From: Streptomyces sp. NBC_01341
GTDB taxonomy: Bacteria > Actinomycetota > Actinomycetes > Streptomycetales > Streptomycetaceae
Length of the DNA: 64,000 bases
Direction of reading: 5' to 3'
NCBI RefSeq assembly: GCF_035946055.1
Contig: NZ_CP108364.1
Span: 3,534,001-3,598,000 of the forward strand
Part shown: in pieces, positions 1-8,709 of the stretch
How the letters are laid out: each line of letters begins with the position of its first letter
How positions within the stretch are numbered: position 1 is the stretch's first letter
Program-made: the position numbers and the translations under genes
Notes under the pieces: generated by a model
What the model was told of the DNA's origin: nothing
The model's database searches: none
The model's input: only the letters and a program-made list of their open reading frames with translations

Positions 1-250
1 ACGCGATGCCCACGTACTGCACGTCGATGTCGGGGTTGACCTTCTCGAAGTCGGCGATGATCTCCTTCCACACGGCGGTGCGGACACCGCCGTTCTCGTC
101 CCAGAAGACGATCTTCCCGGTGCCCGGGCCCTCGCTCCCCTTCGCACCGGCGATGCCGCTGCCGTCGTCACCGCAGCCGGTCGCGGTGAGGGCCAGCACG
201 GAGACCAGGGCTGTCGCGGCGGCAAGGTGGCTGTTGCGGGGCTTGATCAT
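1..250 (-). CDS. sugar ABC transporter substrate-binding lipoprotein (partial, N-terminus only)
   Basis: The first 83 residues of an extracellular solute-binding protein run off the left edge of the window. The protein opens with a basic n-region and a hydrophobic stretch, followed by a lipobox (LTATGC), so it is exported and lipid-anchored at the cysteine near residue 26. The mature start contains KIVFWDENGG and a segment ending in VNPDIDVQYVGIA. This is the usual first strand and helix of family 1 (maltose/sugar type) binding proteins. An AGAGAG ribosome site precedes the ATG. The rest of the ABC cassette should lie to the left of the window. The substrate cannot be told. Confidence 0.85.
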   Translation of the reverse strand, partial: MIKPRNSHLAAATALVSVLALTATGCGDDGSGIAGAKGSEGPGTGKIVFWDENGGVRTAVWKEIIADFEKVNPDIDVQYVGIA

Positions 251-369
251 GGCGGCTCTCTTCTCTGCGTGCTCATCGGCGCGGCGCCGGACGGCGTCCG
301 GTGCGCCGGGCGGGGCGGGGAAGCGGGCTCGGCCCCGCCGCATGCGGCTCCCGGCTCTGATATCGCGTC

Positions 370-379
370 TCATATATGA
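370..379. promoter_or_regulatory. 10-bp AT-rich palindrome upstream of the binding-protein gene
   Basis: The perfect palindrome tcatatatga lies 120 bases upstream of the sugar-binding protein start, in the only AT-rich patch of that intergenic region. It could be part of a promoter or a repressor operator for the sugar transporter. This is inference only. Confidence 0.3.
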
Positions 380-455
380 CATACGAAGAACGCGACGAAC
401 GTAAGTCCCCCCACACGCAGGGTCAATGCCCGTGCAGAGGAAAAGTTCCGGAACG

Positions 456-495
456 CCGGAGCGCCCCGACCGGGCCGACCGGTGGGGCGCTCCGG
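456..495 (-). terminator. hairpin after the MFS gene
   Basis: Perfect 12-base arms (ccggagcgcccc and ggggcgctccgg) with a 16-base loop start ten bases past the MFS stop codon. The hairpin is GC-rich and has no T tract, as is usual for Streptomyces terminators. Confidence 0.6.
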
Positions 496-504
496 ATGAT
501 GCGG

Positions 505-1959
505 TCAGGCTTCGACGGAGACCTTGTCGGCCGTGGCAGGACCGGTCCTGTCACCGCTCGCGCCGCGACCAGCGGGGCCCGGGATGAAGGCCGCGACCGC
601 GGCGGCCACGAGGGCGACCACGCAGCCGATCGTCAGGCCGACGCGGAACCCGTCCTCCGAGGCGAGCGAGAACCCGCCGAGGCTGATGGTCATCTGAGCC
701 AGCACCACACCGATGACGGCGGACCCGATGGTGGTGCCCAGCGAACGCATCAGGGTGTTGAAGCCGTTGGCCGCCGCGGTCTCCGAGAGCGGGACCGAGC
801 TCATGATCAGGGCGGGCATCGCACCGTAGGCGAGTCCGACACCGCTGTTGATGACGATGCCGACGATCATCAGGCCCCAGGCGGAGCCCATGAGGAACAG
901 CGACAGACCGTAGCCGGCGGAGATCACGAGGGCGCCGAGGACCAGCGCGATCTTGGGTCCGCGCGCGTTGATGAGCTTGCCGCCCAGCGGGGAGACGATC
1001 ATCATCATCACGCCACCGGGAGCGATCCAGAGGCCGGCCGCGAGCATGGACTGACCGAGGCCGTATCCCGTGGCTTCCGGGAACTGCAGCAGCTGCGGGG
1101 CGATCAGCATGAAGGAGTACATGCCGACGCCGACCAGGACGGACGAGACGTTGGTCAGCAGGACGCGCGGGCGGGCCGTGGTGCGCAGGTCGACCAGCGG
1201 GTCACGGGTGCGCAGCTCGTAGAACCCCCAGGCGCCCAGGGACACGACCGCGACGGCGAACAGGCCGAGCGTGGTGCCCGAACCCCAGCCCCAGTCGGCG
1301 CCCTTGGAGATCGCCAGCAGCAGGGAGACGAGCCCGACGGCCAGTCCGACCGCGCCGGGCGCGTCGAAGCGCTGCCCCTTGGCCCCGGCCGGGACGTCGG
1401 GGACGAAGGTCCAGATGAGTACGGCGACGGCCACGGCGAGCACCGCGGAACCCCAGAACAGCACGCGCCAGCTGGCGTATTCGGCGACCGCGGCCGAGAT
1501 CGGCAGGCCGAGCGCGCCGCCGATGCCCATGGAGGCGCTGACGAGGGCGATCGAACCACTGAGCTTCTCGGCGGGGACGACGTCCCGCAGGAGCGCGATG
1601 CCCAGCGGCACCATGCCCATGCCCATGCCCTGGAGGCCGCGCCCGACGATCATCGGCACCACGGACGAGGCCATCGCGCACACCACCGACCCGGCGACCA
1701 GCGGGACCGCGCAGGCCAGCAGCATCCTGCGCTTCCCGAGGAGGTCGCCGAGGCGTCCGGTCACCGGTACGCACACACCGGCGACCAGGAGCGTGACGGT
1801 GACCACCCAGGCCGCGTTCGAGGACGACGTGTCCAGGATCCGCGGCAGTTCGGCGATGAGCGGGGTCACCAGCGTCTGCATGATCGCGGCGACGGTGCCG
1901 GCCAGGGCCAGAGTCGGGATCACACCGCCTGCGCGGGCTGTGGGCTGGGGGGCGTCCAT
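505..1959 (-). CDS. MFS multidrug exporter, DHA2 (EmrB/QacA-like) type
   Basis: A 484-residue integral membrane protein with about 14 hydrophobic helices. MFS motif A (GRLGDLLGKRRML) lies after the second helix. A motif-C-like glycine/proline stretch (GGALGLPISAAV) lies in the fifth, as in proton-coupled drug efflux carriers of the DHA2 family. A GAGGA ribosome site sits upstream of the ATG. The gene faces a MarR-family regulator across 164 bases that contain inverted repeats. This is the classic arrangement for an efflux pump repressed by its neighbour and induced by the drug. The substrate is unknown. Confidence 0.88.
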   Translation of the reverse strand: MDAPQPTARAGGVIPTLALAGTVAAIMQTLVTPLIAELPRILDTSSSNAAWVVTVTLLVAGVCVPVTGRLGDLLGKRRMLLACAVPLVAGSVVCAMASSVVPMIVGRGLQGMGMGMVPLGIALLRDVVPAEKLSGSIALVSASMGIGGALGLPISAAVAEYASWRVLFWGSAVLAVAVAVLIWTFVPDVPAGAKGQRFDAPGAVGLAVGLVSLLLAISKGADWGWGSGTTLGLFAVAVVSLGAWGFYELRTRDPLVDLRTTARPRVLLTNVSSVLVGVGMYSFMLIAPQLLQFPEATGYGLGQSMLAAGLWIAPGGVMMMIVSPLGGKLINARGPKIALVLGALVISAGYGLSLFLMGSAWGLMIVGIVINSGVGLAYGAMPALIMSSVPLSETAAANGFNTLMRSLGTTIGSAVIGVVLAQMTISLGGFSLASEDGFRVGLTIGCVVALVAAAVAAFIPGPAGRGASGDRTGPATADKVSVEA

Positions 1960-2123
1960 GTCGCGGGTCCTCGGCTATCTGTCGGCGAAAGAATGGCATC
2001 GTACACTTCTATTGCATCATGCACATTCTGTGGCCCATGCACTTCCGCGTAAACATACGATGAAGTCGAGCCCGCACGACGAGACACCGGCCTCGCCCGG
2101 CAGGAAGCAGGAGGCGCCCACGC
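1960..2123. promoter_or_regulatory. divergent promoter/operator region between MFS exporter and MarR regulator
   Basis: Two inverted repeats are visible: catcgta (1997-2003) with tacgatg (2056-2062), and a compact tgcatcatgca (2013-2023). The heptamer catgcac also occurs twice, at 2018-2024 and 2036-2042. The 11-bp compact repeat is of a size a MarR dimer could bind, and its position would control both divergent genes. Binding by the adjacent regulator is inferred from layout. Confidence 0.5.
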
Positions 2124-2579
2124 ATGGACAAGGCCACGCAGGAGGTCGAGTACGAGCAGATGCTGCTCAGCCGTCACGGGCTCCTGAACCACAGGAAGGG
2201 CCGCCGTAAGGACGGCCTCCTGGAACGCAGCGCGTACATCCTGCTCAGCCGCATCCGCGTCCAGGGCCCAATGTCCGTCGGCGAGCTGAGCGAAGCGTTC
2301 GACCTCGACGTCTCGACCCTCAACCGGCAGACGGCCGCGGTCATGCGCGAGGGCTTCGTGGAACGCATCCCCGACCCGGACGGGGGCATGGCCCGCAAGT
2401 TCCGCATCACCGAGGAGGGCGTCCGCACCCTCGACGCCGAGCGCGAGGGCATGGTCAACTCCCTGCACACCGTGATGGCCGACTGGCCGGAGGAGGAGAT
2501 CTCCGCCTTCGCCGGCTACCTGCGACGCTTCAACACCGACCTGGAACGCATCGGCGGCCGCCCCTGGCCCCGCCCCTGA
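2124..2579 (+). CDS. MarR-family transcriptional regulator
   Basis: A 151-residue winged-helix protein. The segment GPMSVGELSEAFDLDVSTLNRQ is the helix-turn-helix, and RIPDPDGGMARKFRITEEG is the beta-wing. Flanking helices would form the dimer interface. The length is typical of MarR proteins. An AGGAGGC ribosome site lies about ten bases before the ATG. It is divergent from the DHA2 exporter and is most likely its ligand-responsive repressor and its own. The ligand is unknown. Confidence 0.88.
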   Translation: MDKATQEVEYEQMLLSRHGLLNHRKGRRKDGLLERSAYILLSRIRVQGPMSVGELSEAFDLDVSTLNRQTAAVMREGFVERIPDPDGGMARKFRITEEGVRTLDAEREGMVNSLHTVMADWPEEEISAFAGYLRRFNTDLERIGGRPWPRP

Positions 2580-2664
2580 GCCGGCGGTCCGGCATGCCGT
2601 GCCGCCGGCGGCAGTCGGGAGGTCCGCACGCCCTCACCGCGCGGGCCGGTCCCGGAGACGACGG

Positions 2665-2697
2665 AGCGCCCCGCCGGCCGAAGCCGGTCGGGGCGCT
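2665..2697 (+). terminator. hairpin after marR-like gene
   Basis: Inverted repeat agcgccccgccggc / gccggtcggggcgct (one unpaired base) with a cgaa loop, between the MarR stop and the convergent tRNA-Lys. Confidence 0.6.
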
Positions 2698-2737
2698 GCA
2701 CCGCAGGTCGGAGGATGTTTCCTCGCCCTGCTCCACG

Positions 2738-2811
2738 TAGGCCGTGTGGGACTCGAACCCACAACCAACGGATTAAAAGTCCGCTGCTCTGACCAATTGA
2801 GCTAACGGCCC
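2738..2811 (-). tRNA. tRNA-Lys (anticodon TTT)
   Basis: Reading the minus strand gives a complete cloverleaf. The acceptor arms are GGGCCGT and ACGGCCT (first pair G-U), the anticodon loop is CTTTTAA with TTT, and the T arm contains GGGTTCGAGTCCC. CCA is not encoded. Confidence 0.95.
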
Positions 2812-2842
2812 GTGATGGATCACCCCCGAGCATAGCCGCCCC

Positions 2843-2879
2843 GGGCCCGGCAGCCGATCGGGTATCGGGTGCCGGGCCC
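2843..2879 (-). terminator. hairpin after amino acid permease
   Basis: Arms gggcccggca and tgccgggccc lie 25 bases past the permease stop codon, with a 17-base loop. Confidence 0.55.
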
Positions 2880-2903
2880 TGTCGTGCCCGGAGCGGGCTC
2901 CGG

Positions 2904-4460
2904 TCAGTCCGTGATTTCGTCCTCGATCGTGCGTTTGTGAGCCGGTACGACCGGTTTGAGGAACCAGTGGCGGGCGGACACCAGCCACCAGACGGCCGCG
3001 AACCCGAGCACCACCAGGACGGCCAGGGGTGCGTAGTTGAAGCTCTCCCACGTGACCGGGGACACCTGGGGAAGCATGAACAGCACCGTGATCACCGCGA
3101 CCCAGCCCACGGCGACGACACCGACGGGCCGGGACCAGCGGCCCAGGTGCCAGGGACCCCGGACGAAGTCGTCGCCCTTCAGCAGACGGAGCAGGGTGGG
3201 GATGACGTAGGCGATGTAGAGCCCGATGACCGCGATGGAGGTCACGGCGGCGTACGCCGTGACGTTGATCAGGTACGGGAGGCCGAGGGCAAGCGCGCCG
3301 AGCGCGGCCAGCCAGACCGCCGCGACGGGGGTACGGGTGCGGGGGCTGACCGTGTGCCAGAGGCGGGAGAAAGGCAGTGCCCCGTCGCGGGAGAAGGCAT
3401 AGATCATGCGGCTGTTGGCGGTGACCGAGGCCATGCCGCAGAACAGCTGGGCCCCGATGACGACGAGCAGCAGGAGCTTGCCCGTGGTGGCTCCGAGCGC
3501 GTCCAGGAGGATCTGCGCGGGCGGCGCGCCGGTCGGGGAGTTCAGGGCGCCGTCGTACGACTGGATGGCGAAGGTGAAGCCGAGCAGCAGCACGAAGCCG
3601 GCGATCCAGGAGGTCCAGATGGACTGCACGATGCCCCTGGGGCCCGCCACGGCCGCGTCGTGGGTCTCCTCCGTCATGTGGGCGGAAGCGTCGTAGCCGG
3701 TGAAGGTGTACTGGGCCATCAGCAGGCCGATCATCACGACGTAGAAGCCGCTGCCCCAGCCGGTGTTGTTGACGAACTCGGTGAAGACGTACGAGGCCGA
3801 CTGGTGCGAGTCCGGCACGAACGTGAGCGCGCCGACGATCACGGCGACACCGACGACGTGCCACCAGACGCTCACGTTGTTGAGGATCGCGACGATGCCG
3901 ACGCCGAAGGTGTTCAGCAGTCCGTGCAGGATGAGGATCGCGGCGAACAGCAGGATCGTGCGGCCGGGGGTGATCTCGAAGCCGAACTGGAGGTTCAGGT
4001 ACGCCCCGAGGAAGGACGCCGCCCCGAAGTCGATGCCGGCGGTGACGGCGACCTGGCCGAGCACGTTGAACCAGCCGGCGAACCATGCCCAGGCGGCCGC
4101 GGAGCGCGGCGGGGCGAGGCGGTGGGCCCAGAAGTACAGGCCCGCGGACGTCGGGTACGCCGAACAGATCTCCGCCATCGCCAGGCCGACGAACAGCGTC
4201 ATCAGCCCGACCCCGACCCAGCCCCAGGTGATGACGGCGGGGCCGCCGGTGTTCATGCCGAACAGGTACAACGTCAGGCAGCCGGAGAGCACCGAGATGA
4301 TCGTGAACGAGACGGCGTAGTTGGAGAAGGCGGACATCCGCCGGGCGAGCACCTGCGTGTAGCCGAGTTCGGCCAGTCGCTCCTCGTCGGTGGCCGCGGC
4401 GGCGGAGGGACGGAGGGCCTCGGGTGGCGGCTCGGCGGCCACCGCTTCGTCGTTTGTCAT
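2904..4460 (-). CDS. APC-superfamily amino acid permease (ACT/GABA-permease-like)
   Basis: A 518-residue protein with 12 predicted membrane helices. The first helix carries the APC consensus glycines. GLAMAEICSAYPTSAG near residue 90 is the conserved helix-2/loop signature of amino acid/choline transporters, and ASVTANSRMIYAFSRDGALP is the conserved cytoplasmic loop. It should import an amino acid or GABA-like compound with protons. The ATG at 4460 (MTNDE) is preferred because the conserved protein begins there. The frame stays open to an alternative start at 4559. It is monocistronic, with terminators on both sides. The substrate cannot be read from sequence. Confidence 0.87.
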   Translation of the reverse strand: MTNDEAVAAEPPPEALRPSAAAATDEERLAELGYTQVLARRMSAFSNYAVSFTIISVLSGCLTLYLFGMNTGGPAVITWGWVGVGLMTLFVGLAMAEICSAYPTSAGLYFWAHRLAPPRSAAAWAWFAGWFNVLGQVAVTAGIDFGAASFLGAYLNLQFGFEITPGRTILLFAAILILHGLLNTFGVGIVAILNNVSVWWHVVGVAVIVGALTFVPDSHQSASYVFTEFVNNTGWGSGFYVVMIGLLMAQYTFTGYDASAHMTEETHDAAVAGPRGIVQSIWTSWIAGFVLLLGFTFAIQSYDGALNSPTGAPPAQILLDALGATTGKLLLLVVIGAQLFCGMASVTANSRMIYAFSRDGALPFSRLWHTVSPRTRTPVAAVWLAALGALALGLPYLINVTAYAAVTSIAVIGLYIAYVIPTLLRLLKGDDFVRGPWHLGRWSRPVGVVAVGWVAVITVLFMLPQVSPVTWESFNYAPLAVLVVLGFAAVWWLVSARHWFLKPVVPAHKRTIEDEITD

Positions 4461-4671
4461 GCCCCCAGCGATGCCCTCACCGGGGCCACGGCATGCGCCG
4501 CCGGGCGTGCGGGCCAGGTTGTCCTGGCGTCCGTAGGGGTCCATGGCACCGCTCGCCACGACGGCGTTGAACCGATTCCATCCGCCGCTGCCCCTCGTAC
4601 GGACCGGGTACGTCCTCCTCGTGGCGGCCGGGGGACCCGTTCGCCCCAGGTCAGGGGGCTGAATGAGGGAA

Positions 4672-4708
4672 GGGCCTGTACGCCACCGGGTCGGTGGCGT
4701 ACAGGCCC
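4672..4708 (-). terminator. strong perfect hairpin after DEAD-box helicase
   Basis: Perfect 16-base arms (gggcctgtacgccacc with its complement) and a 5-base loop lie 25 bases past the helicase stop. Confidence 0.8.
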
Positions 4709-4732
4709 ATCACATCAGTCGTTCAGCGACGG

Positions 4733-6943
4733 TCAGCCGTTGCGCTTCCAGCGCGGCTTGTCGTCGCGGCGGCCGAAGGTACCGGTGCCGGTGCCCGTGC
4801 CGGTGCCACCGCGGTGGTCGTCACGACGGCCGGTCGGGCGGTCGCCGCCACCGGAGCGGAAGCCGCCCGCGGGACGGTCGTCGCGACGGTCGCGGTTGAA
4901 CGGACGGTCGCCGCCACCGGAGCGGAAGCCACCGGAGGGGCGCTCGTCACGGCGGTCACGGTTGAACGCCGGGCGGTCGTTGTCACGACGCTCGAACGAA
5001 CGGCCACCACGGTCGTCGCGACGGTCGCCGCCACCCGAGCGGAAGCCGCCCGAGGGGCGCTCGTCACGGCGGTCACGGTTGAACGCCGGGCGGTCGTTGT
5101 CACGACGCTCGAACGAACGGCCACCACGGTCGTCGCGACGGTCGCCGCCACCCGAGCGGAAGCCGCCCGAGGGACGCTCGTCACGGCGGTCGCTGCTTCC
5201 GCGGAACGACGGGCGGTCGTTGCTGCCGCGGTAGCCGGTGCCGCCGGAGGGACGGCCACTGCGCTCGCCGACGCGGTCGTTGCCGCCGCGGTAACCGCCA
5301 CGGTCGCCACCGCGGTCGTCACGGCGGGCGTAGTTGCCGCGGTCGTCACGACGGTCCTCGCGGGCCGCCGGCTGCTCGGGGACGGACACAGCGGCGACGA
5401 GCGCCGCCTCGGCCTCGGCGGCCACCTCGGCCACCGCCGCCTCCGGGTCGTCGCCCCGCTCGCGGGCGGCACGGGCGACCAGACGGTCGGCCTCCTCGCG
5501 CAGCTCGACGGCGCGGCGCTGGACGCGCTCCAGCTGCTTGGTCAGGTCGGCGGCCTCGCGCTCGGCCTGCTTGGCCGCGTTGTTCGCGGAGTCGGCCTGG
5601 ACCTCGGTCAGCGACCGGGCTCCGGTGATCTCGGCGACCTCGGGCTCGAAGACGCCCGCTCCCTGGACGATGTGACGCGAGGCGTCGACGCCCGCGTCCT
5701 CCATGAGGCGGAAGATCTGACGGCGCTGGTGCGGCAGCGCCAGCGAGACGACGACACCGGACTTGCCGGCACGGGCGGTGCGGCCCGAGCGGTGCAGGTA
5801 GTCCTTGTGGTCACCGGCCGGGTCCACGTTCAGGACCAGGTCGATGCCGTCGACGTGGATACCGCGGGCGGCGACGTCGGTGGCGACGAGCGCGTTGACG
5901 AAGCCCTTCTTGAAGTCCTCGAGCACGCGGGTACGGGCACCCTGCGTCATGCCGCCGTGCAGCGCGTCCGCCTTCACGCCGGACTCGATGAGCTGCTCGG
6001 CGATGCGGTCGGCACCCAGCTGGGTCCGGACGAAGATGATCGTGCGGCCCTTGCGGGCGGCGATCGCGGCCGTGACGGGCGCCTTGTCCTTCGGCTTCAC
6101 GACGAGGACGTGGTGAGACATGGTCGAGACGTTGCCCTGGGCGCTGTCGACCTCGTGGGTGACCGGGTTGCTCAGGTAGCGCTTGACGAGCGTGCCGATC
6201 TCGTTCTCCATGGTGGCGGAGAAGAGCATGCGCTGGCCGCCGCCGGGGATCTGGTCGAGCAGCTCGGTGACCTCGGGCAGGAAGCCCAGGTCCGACATCT
6301 GGTCGGCCTCGTCGAGGACCGCGACCTGGACGTTGGCCAGGGAGCAGGCGCCACGGTTGATGATGTCGCGCAGGCGGCCCGGGGTGGCGACGAGGACGTC
6401 GACACCGCGCTCCAGTGCGTAGATCTGGTTGCCCATCGACGTACCGCCGCAGACGACCTTCATCTTCAGGCCGAGCACGTCGCCGTAGGGCTGGAGCGCG
6501 TCCGCGACCTGCATCGCGAGCTCACGGGTCGGCGTGAGGATGATCGCGCGGGGCTTCTTCTTCTCGGTGTGACCGCCGGCCAGCGCGGCCAGGGTGGGCA
6601 GACCGAAGGAGAGGGTCTTGCCGGAGCCGGTACGGCCGCGGCCCAGGATGTCCTTGCCGGCCAGGGCGTCCGGGATGGTCGCGGCCTGGATCGGGAAGGG
6701 TGCCGTCACACCGTTCTGCGCGAGCTTGCGGACGATGCCATCGGGCAGGCCCAGCGAGGCGAAGGTGATGCCGGGCTCGGCGTCCTCGGCGACCTCGTCC
6801 GAGGCCTCCTCGGCGGGGGACTCGACGACTGCCTCGGGAGCCTCGGCCACGAGGGACTCGGCGGCCTGGAGGACCTCGATGATCTCGACGTCGTTCTCGA
6901 CGCTCTCGGGCAGGACGGTGTGGTCAGAACTGGAAATTGACAT
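4733..6943 (-). CDS. DEAD-box ATP-dependent RNA helicase with RGG-like tail
   Basis: A 736-residue RNA helicase. The Q motif lies near residues 60-86 (FASLGLPDGI and FPIQ). The P-loop is RTGSGKT (104-110), motif Ia is PTREL, and motif II is DEAD (211-214). SAT and HRSGRTARAG (motif VI) follow in the second RecA domain. After about residue 530 the protein becomes a long tail rich in Arg, Gly, Asp and Ser, with RGGRS and SGGGDRR units. This is the sort of disordered basic tail used for RNA binding in CsdA/RhlE-like helicases. Two 39-residue units of the tail are nearly identical at the DNA level. The likely role is RNA structure remodelling or ribosome assembly, including in the cold. GGAAGG precedes the ATG. 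Confidence 0.93.
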   Translation of the reverse strand: MSISSSDHTVLPESVENDVEIIEVLQAAESLVAEAPEAVVESPAEEASDEVAEDAEPGITFASLGLPDGIVRKLAQNGVTAPFPIQAATIPDALAGKDILGRGRTGSGKTLSFGLPTLAALAGGHTEKKKPRAIILTPTRELAMQVADALQPYGDVLGLKMKVVCGGTSMGNQIYALERGVDVLVATPGRLRDIINRGACSLANVQVAVLDEADQMSDLGFLPEVTELLDQIPGGGQRMLFSATMENEIGTLVKRYLSNPVTHEVDSAQGNVSTMSHHVLVVKPKDKAPVTAAIAARKGRTIIFVRTQLGADRIAEQLIESGVKADALHGGMTQGARTRVLEDFKKGFVNALVATDVAARGIHVDGIDLVLNVDPAGDHKDYLHRSGRTARAGKSGVVVSLALPHQRRQIFRLMEDAGVDASRHIVQGAGVFEPEVAEITGARSLTEVQADSANNAAKQAEREAADLTKQLERVQRRAVELREEADRLVARAARERGDDPEAAVAEVAAEAEAALVAAVSVPEQPAAREDRRDDRGNYARRDDRGGDRGGYRGGNDRVGERSGRPSGGTGYRGSNDRPSFRGSSDRRDERPSGGFRSGGGDRRDDRGGRSFERRDNDRPAFNRDRRDERPSGGFRSGGGDRRDDRGGRSFERRDNDRPAFNRDRRDERPSGGFRSGGGDRPFNRDRRDDRPAGGFRSGGGDRPTGRRDDHRGGTGTGTGTGTFGRRDDKPRWKRNG
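4951..5184 (-). repeat. two tandem 117-bp units inside the helicase gene
   Basis: The blocks 4951-5067 and 5068-5184 are almost identical. Both encode a 39-residue unit containing RRDERPSGGF, DDRGGRSFERR and NDRPAFNR. A third, diverged unit starts at 5185. The period is a multiple of three, so copy-number change would keep the frame. Confidence 0.85.
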
Positions 6944-7153
6944 GCGAAATGCGAAACCTTCCGGAGTCTCGGCACGCGCCCGTAACTCCGTGTTTTCGCA
7001 ATTTCGACCGCCTCAATGCGGTCCAGCCACGGCAAGGGAGAGTACGCGCCACACGGCGCTCTTCTGTGTCGGCGCCGGGCAATGGGATCAAACGATCTAC
7101 TACCATACGCACCCTCCCCCACTTCGCGCAAACCGGGTCGTCCAAATCGGCGC

Positions 7154-7723
7154 TCACACCGGCGCGACCTGCGGCGATGCCCTCGGAGTGGGCCACACGT
7201 CCACCCGGTCCGGCGCCCCCATGGCGTCGGTACGGAACTGCGCCGCGGCCGGCGAGGCCGTGGGCGGCTCGGGCGGCTGCGACGGCTCCGGGTCGGGCGA
7301 GGGCGGAGGCGGGGGCGGCTCCTGGGTCACCGGCGGGGGCGGCGGCTCACCGGAGCCGGGGGCGCTGGGCTCGGGCGTGGGCAGCGGCCCGCCGCGCGTC
7401 GGTTCCGAAGTACCCGGGACACCGGGCGCCCCGGGCGGGTCCTCGGGACCGGCCGAGGCGTCGCGGCCCGAGGCCTTCGCGTCCGGTTTGCGACGGGAGT
7501 CGTGCCGGTCGGACTGCGCCTCGGCGCGGCCGCCACCGGACCCGGACCACCCGGAGCCGGACGCGGAGCCCCCGTCCGGCCGGGCCGAGGACCCCTTCCG
7601 GTCCGCCTGGCGCGAGGGTGACGGGTCTCCTGCGTCGTCGCCGACGCTCATGCAGCCGGTGGACGCGGCGATCGTCAGCGCGGTGACGGCTGCCCAGCGG
7701 ACGCGGGCGGACAACTGGCGCAC
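7154..7723 (-). CDS. proline-rich lipoprotein of unknown function
   Basis: A 189-residue protein with a short basic start, a hydrophobic h-region and a lipobox (AASTGC, cysteine near residue 24), so it is predicted to be exported and lipid-anchored. The rest is disordered: Ser/Gly/Asp/Arg-rich, then a Pro/Glu-rich stretch with PPPPPSPDPEPSQPPEPP. No enzyme fold can be seen. Such proline-rich spacers often reach across the cell wall. It lies between the helicase and the crcB pair without obvious coupling. It could be a cell-envelope protein of unknown role. Confidence 0.65.
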   Translation of the reverse strand: MRQLSARVRWAAVTALTIAASTGCMSVGDDAGDPSPSRQADRKGSSARPDGGSASGSGWSGSGGGRAEAQSDRHDSRRKPDAKASGRDASAGPEDPPGAPGVPGTSEPTRGGPLPTPEPSAPGSGEPPPPPVTQEPPPPPPSPDPEPSQPPEPPTASPAAAQFRTDAMGAPDRVDVWPTPRASPQVAPV

Positions 7724-7831
7724 GGGATGGACCTCCGGGGCGGCGAGGGACGGGGGGCGGTGTGTTCAACTCCCCTGCCCCCGCCGGGGACACGCCCCGG
7801 CACAACACCCGCACACGCGGAGTCCCCCCGC

Positions 7832-8215
7832 TCACCCCCCTGCGCCGCCGAAGCCCCCCGCCACTTCCACCCCGAGGAAGACCGCCCCGAGCCCGGCCAG
7901 CAGGGACGCCAGCACGTTGGCGCCCGCCAGGAAGCCGCGGCCCTGCTCGGCCAGCCGCAGCGTCTCGTACGAGAAGGTCGAGTACGTCGTCAGCGCCCCG
8001 CACAGCCCCGTCCCCAGCAGGGCGAAGACCGGCGAGGACACCGCGGCGCCCGTGAGCACCCCGAGCAGCAGGCTGCCCGCCGCGTTGACCGTGAAGGTCC
8101 CCCACGGGAACACGTACGGCAGTCCGGCGCCGTGCCGCGCCTGTACCGCACGGTCCGTCAGGTAGCGCAGCGGCGCCCCGACGGCTCCTCCGAGGACGAC
8201 CAGAAGCCAGTTCAC
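7832..8215 (-). CDS. crcB: fluoride ion channel CrcB/Fluc (second subunit)
   Basis: A 127-residue four-helix protein. GGAVGAPLRYLTDR is the first helix motif, FPWGTFTVNAAGSLLLG carries the conserved Asn, and GALTTYSTFSYE is the Fluc signature (GxxTTxSTF). Fluc channels export fluoride as antiparallel dimers. Many Gram-positives use two different subunits from adjacent genes, as here. The start overlaps the upstream crcB by four bases (ATGA), implying translational coupling and roughly equal amounts of both subunits. Confidence 0.93.
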   Translation of the reverse strand: MNWLLVVLGGAVGAPLRYLTDRAVQARHGAGLPYVFPWGTFTVNAAGSLLLGVLTGAAVSSPVFALLGTGLCGALTTYSTFSYETLRLAEQGRGFLAGANVLASLLAGLGAVFLGVEVAGGFGGAGG

Positions 8216-8709
8216 GCCGCCCGTCCCGTCCTACCGGCCAGCGCCCTCGTGAGAGCGGCGGCCCCCCACACCGCGGCGAGCGCCGCGACGGCCGTCACGG
8301 CGGCGTACGCGGTCGCGGTCGCCACCTCCTGACGGGCCAGCAGGTCCGACACCCCGGCGGCGTACGTCGAGAACGTCGTGAACCCGCCGAGCACTCCGAC
8401 CCCGAGGAAGGGCCGCACCAGCGGGTGCGTGATCCTGCCCCGCTCGACGGTCAGCACCATCAGCACACCGATCAGCGCACAGCCCGTCACATTGACGGCG
8501 AGCACCGCCCAGGGGAAACCGCCCTCGGCGGCGGGCACGGCGAGGGTCACCGCGTAGCGCGCCGCAGACCCGGCCGCGCCACCGGCCGCGATCACGCCCA
8601 GGACCCGCCACCTGCCGGCGCCACTCATCTCGGCGCGCTGCGCGGGCACCGACAGGTCGACGTCCGGGTCTACGGACGGCCGCTCGGGCGGGGGGCTCTG
8701 GGTGCTCAC
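8212..8709 (-). CDS. crcB: fluoride ion channel CrcB/Fluc (first subunit)
   Basis: A 165-residue Fluc homologue with about 35 extra N-terminal residues. GGAAGSAARYAVTL, FPWAVLAVNVTGCALIG and GFTTFSTYAAG match the three conserved Fluc motifs. It is probably a heterodimer partner of the next gene. It overlaps the upstream zincin gene by four bases, so three genes (zincin, crcB, crcB) look co-translated. No fluoride riboswitch was recognised upstream. Confidence 0.92.
   Translation of the reverse strand: MSTQSPPPERPSVDPDVDLSVPAQRAEMSGAGRWRVLGVIAAGGAAGSAARYAVTLAVPAAEGGFPWAVLAVNVTGCALIGVLMVLTVERGRITHPLVRPFLGVGVLGGFTTFSTYAAGVSDLLARQEVATATAYAAVTAVAALAAVWGAAALTRALAGRTGRAA

Noticed and set aside
376..2052. 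Long open frame on the plus strand opposite the MFS gene
   Set aside because: Its translation is Gly/Arg/Asp/His-rich without any domain, as expected for the antisense of a GC-rich gene. The opposite strand encodes a clear membrane transporter.
4940..5200. Tandem repeats considered as a CRISPR array
   Set aside because: Units are contiguous, in frame and coding, with no unique spacers. No cas gene is present in the window.
2937..5234. 765-codon plus-strand frame over the permease and helicase
   Set aside because: Low-complexity antisense shadow. It crosses two terminators and two well-supported genes.
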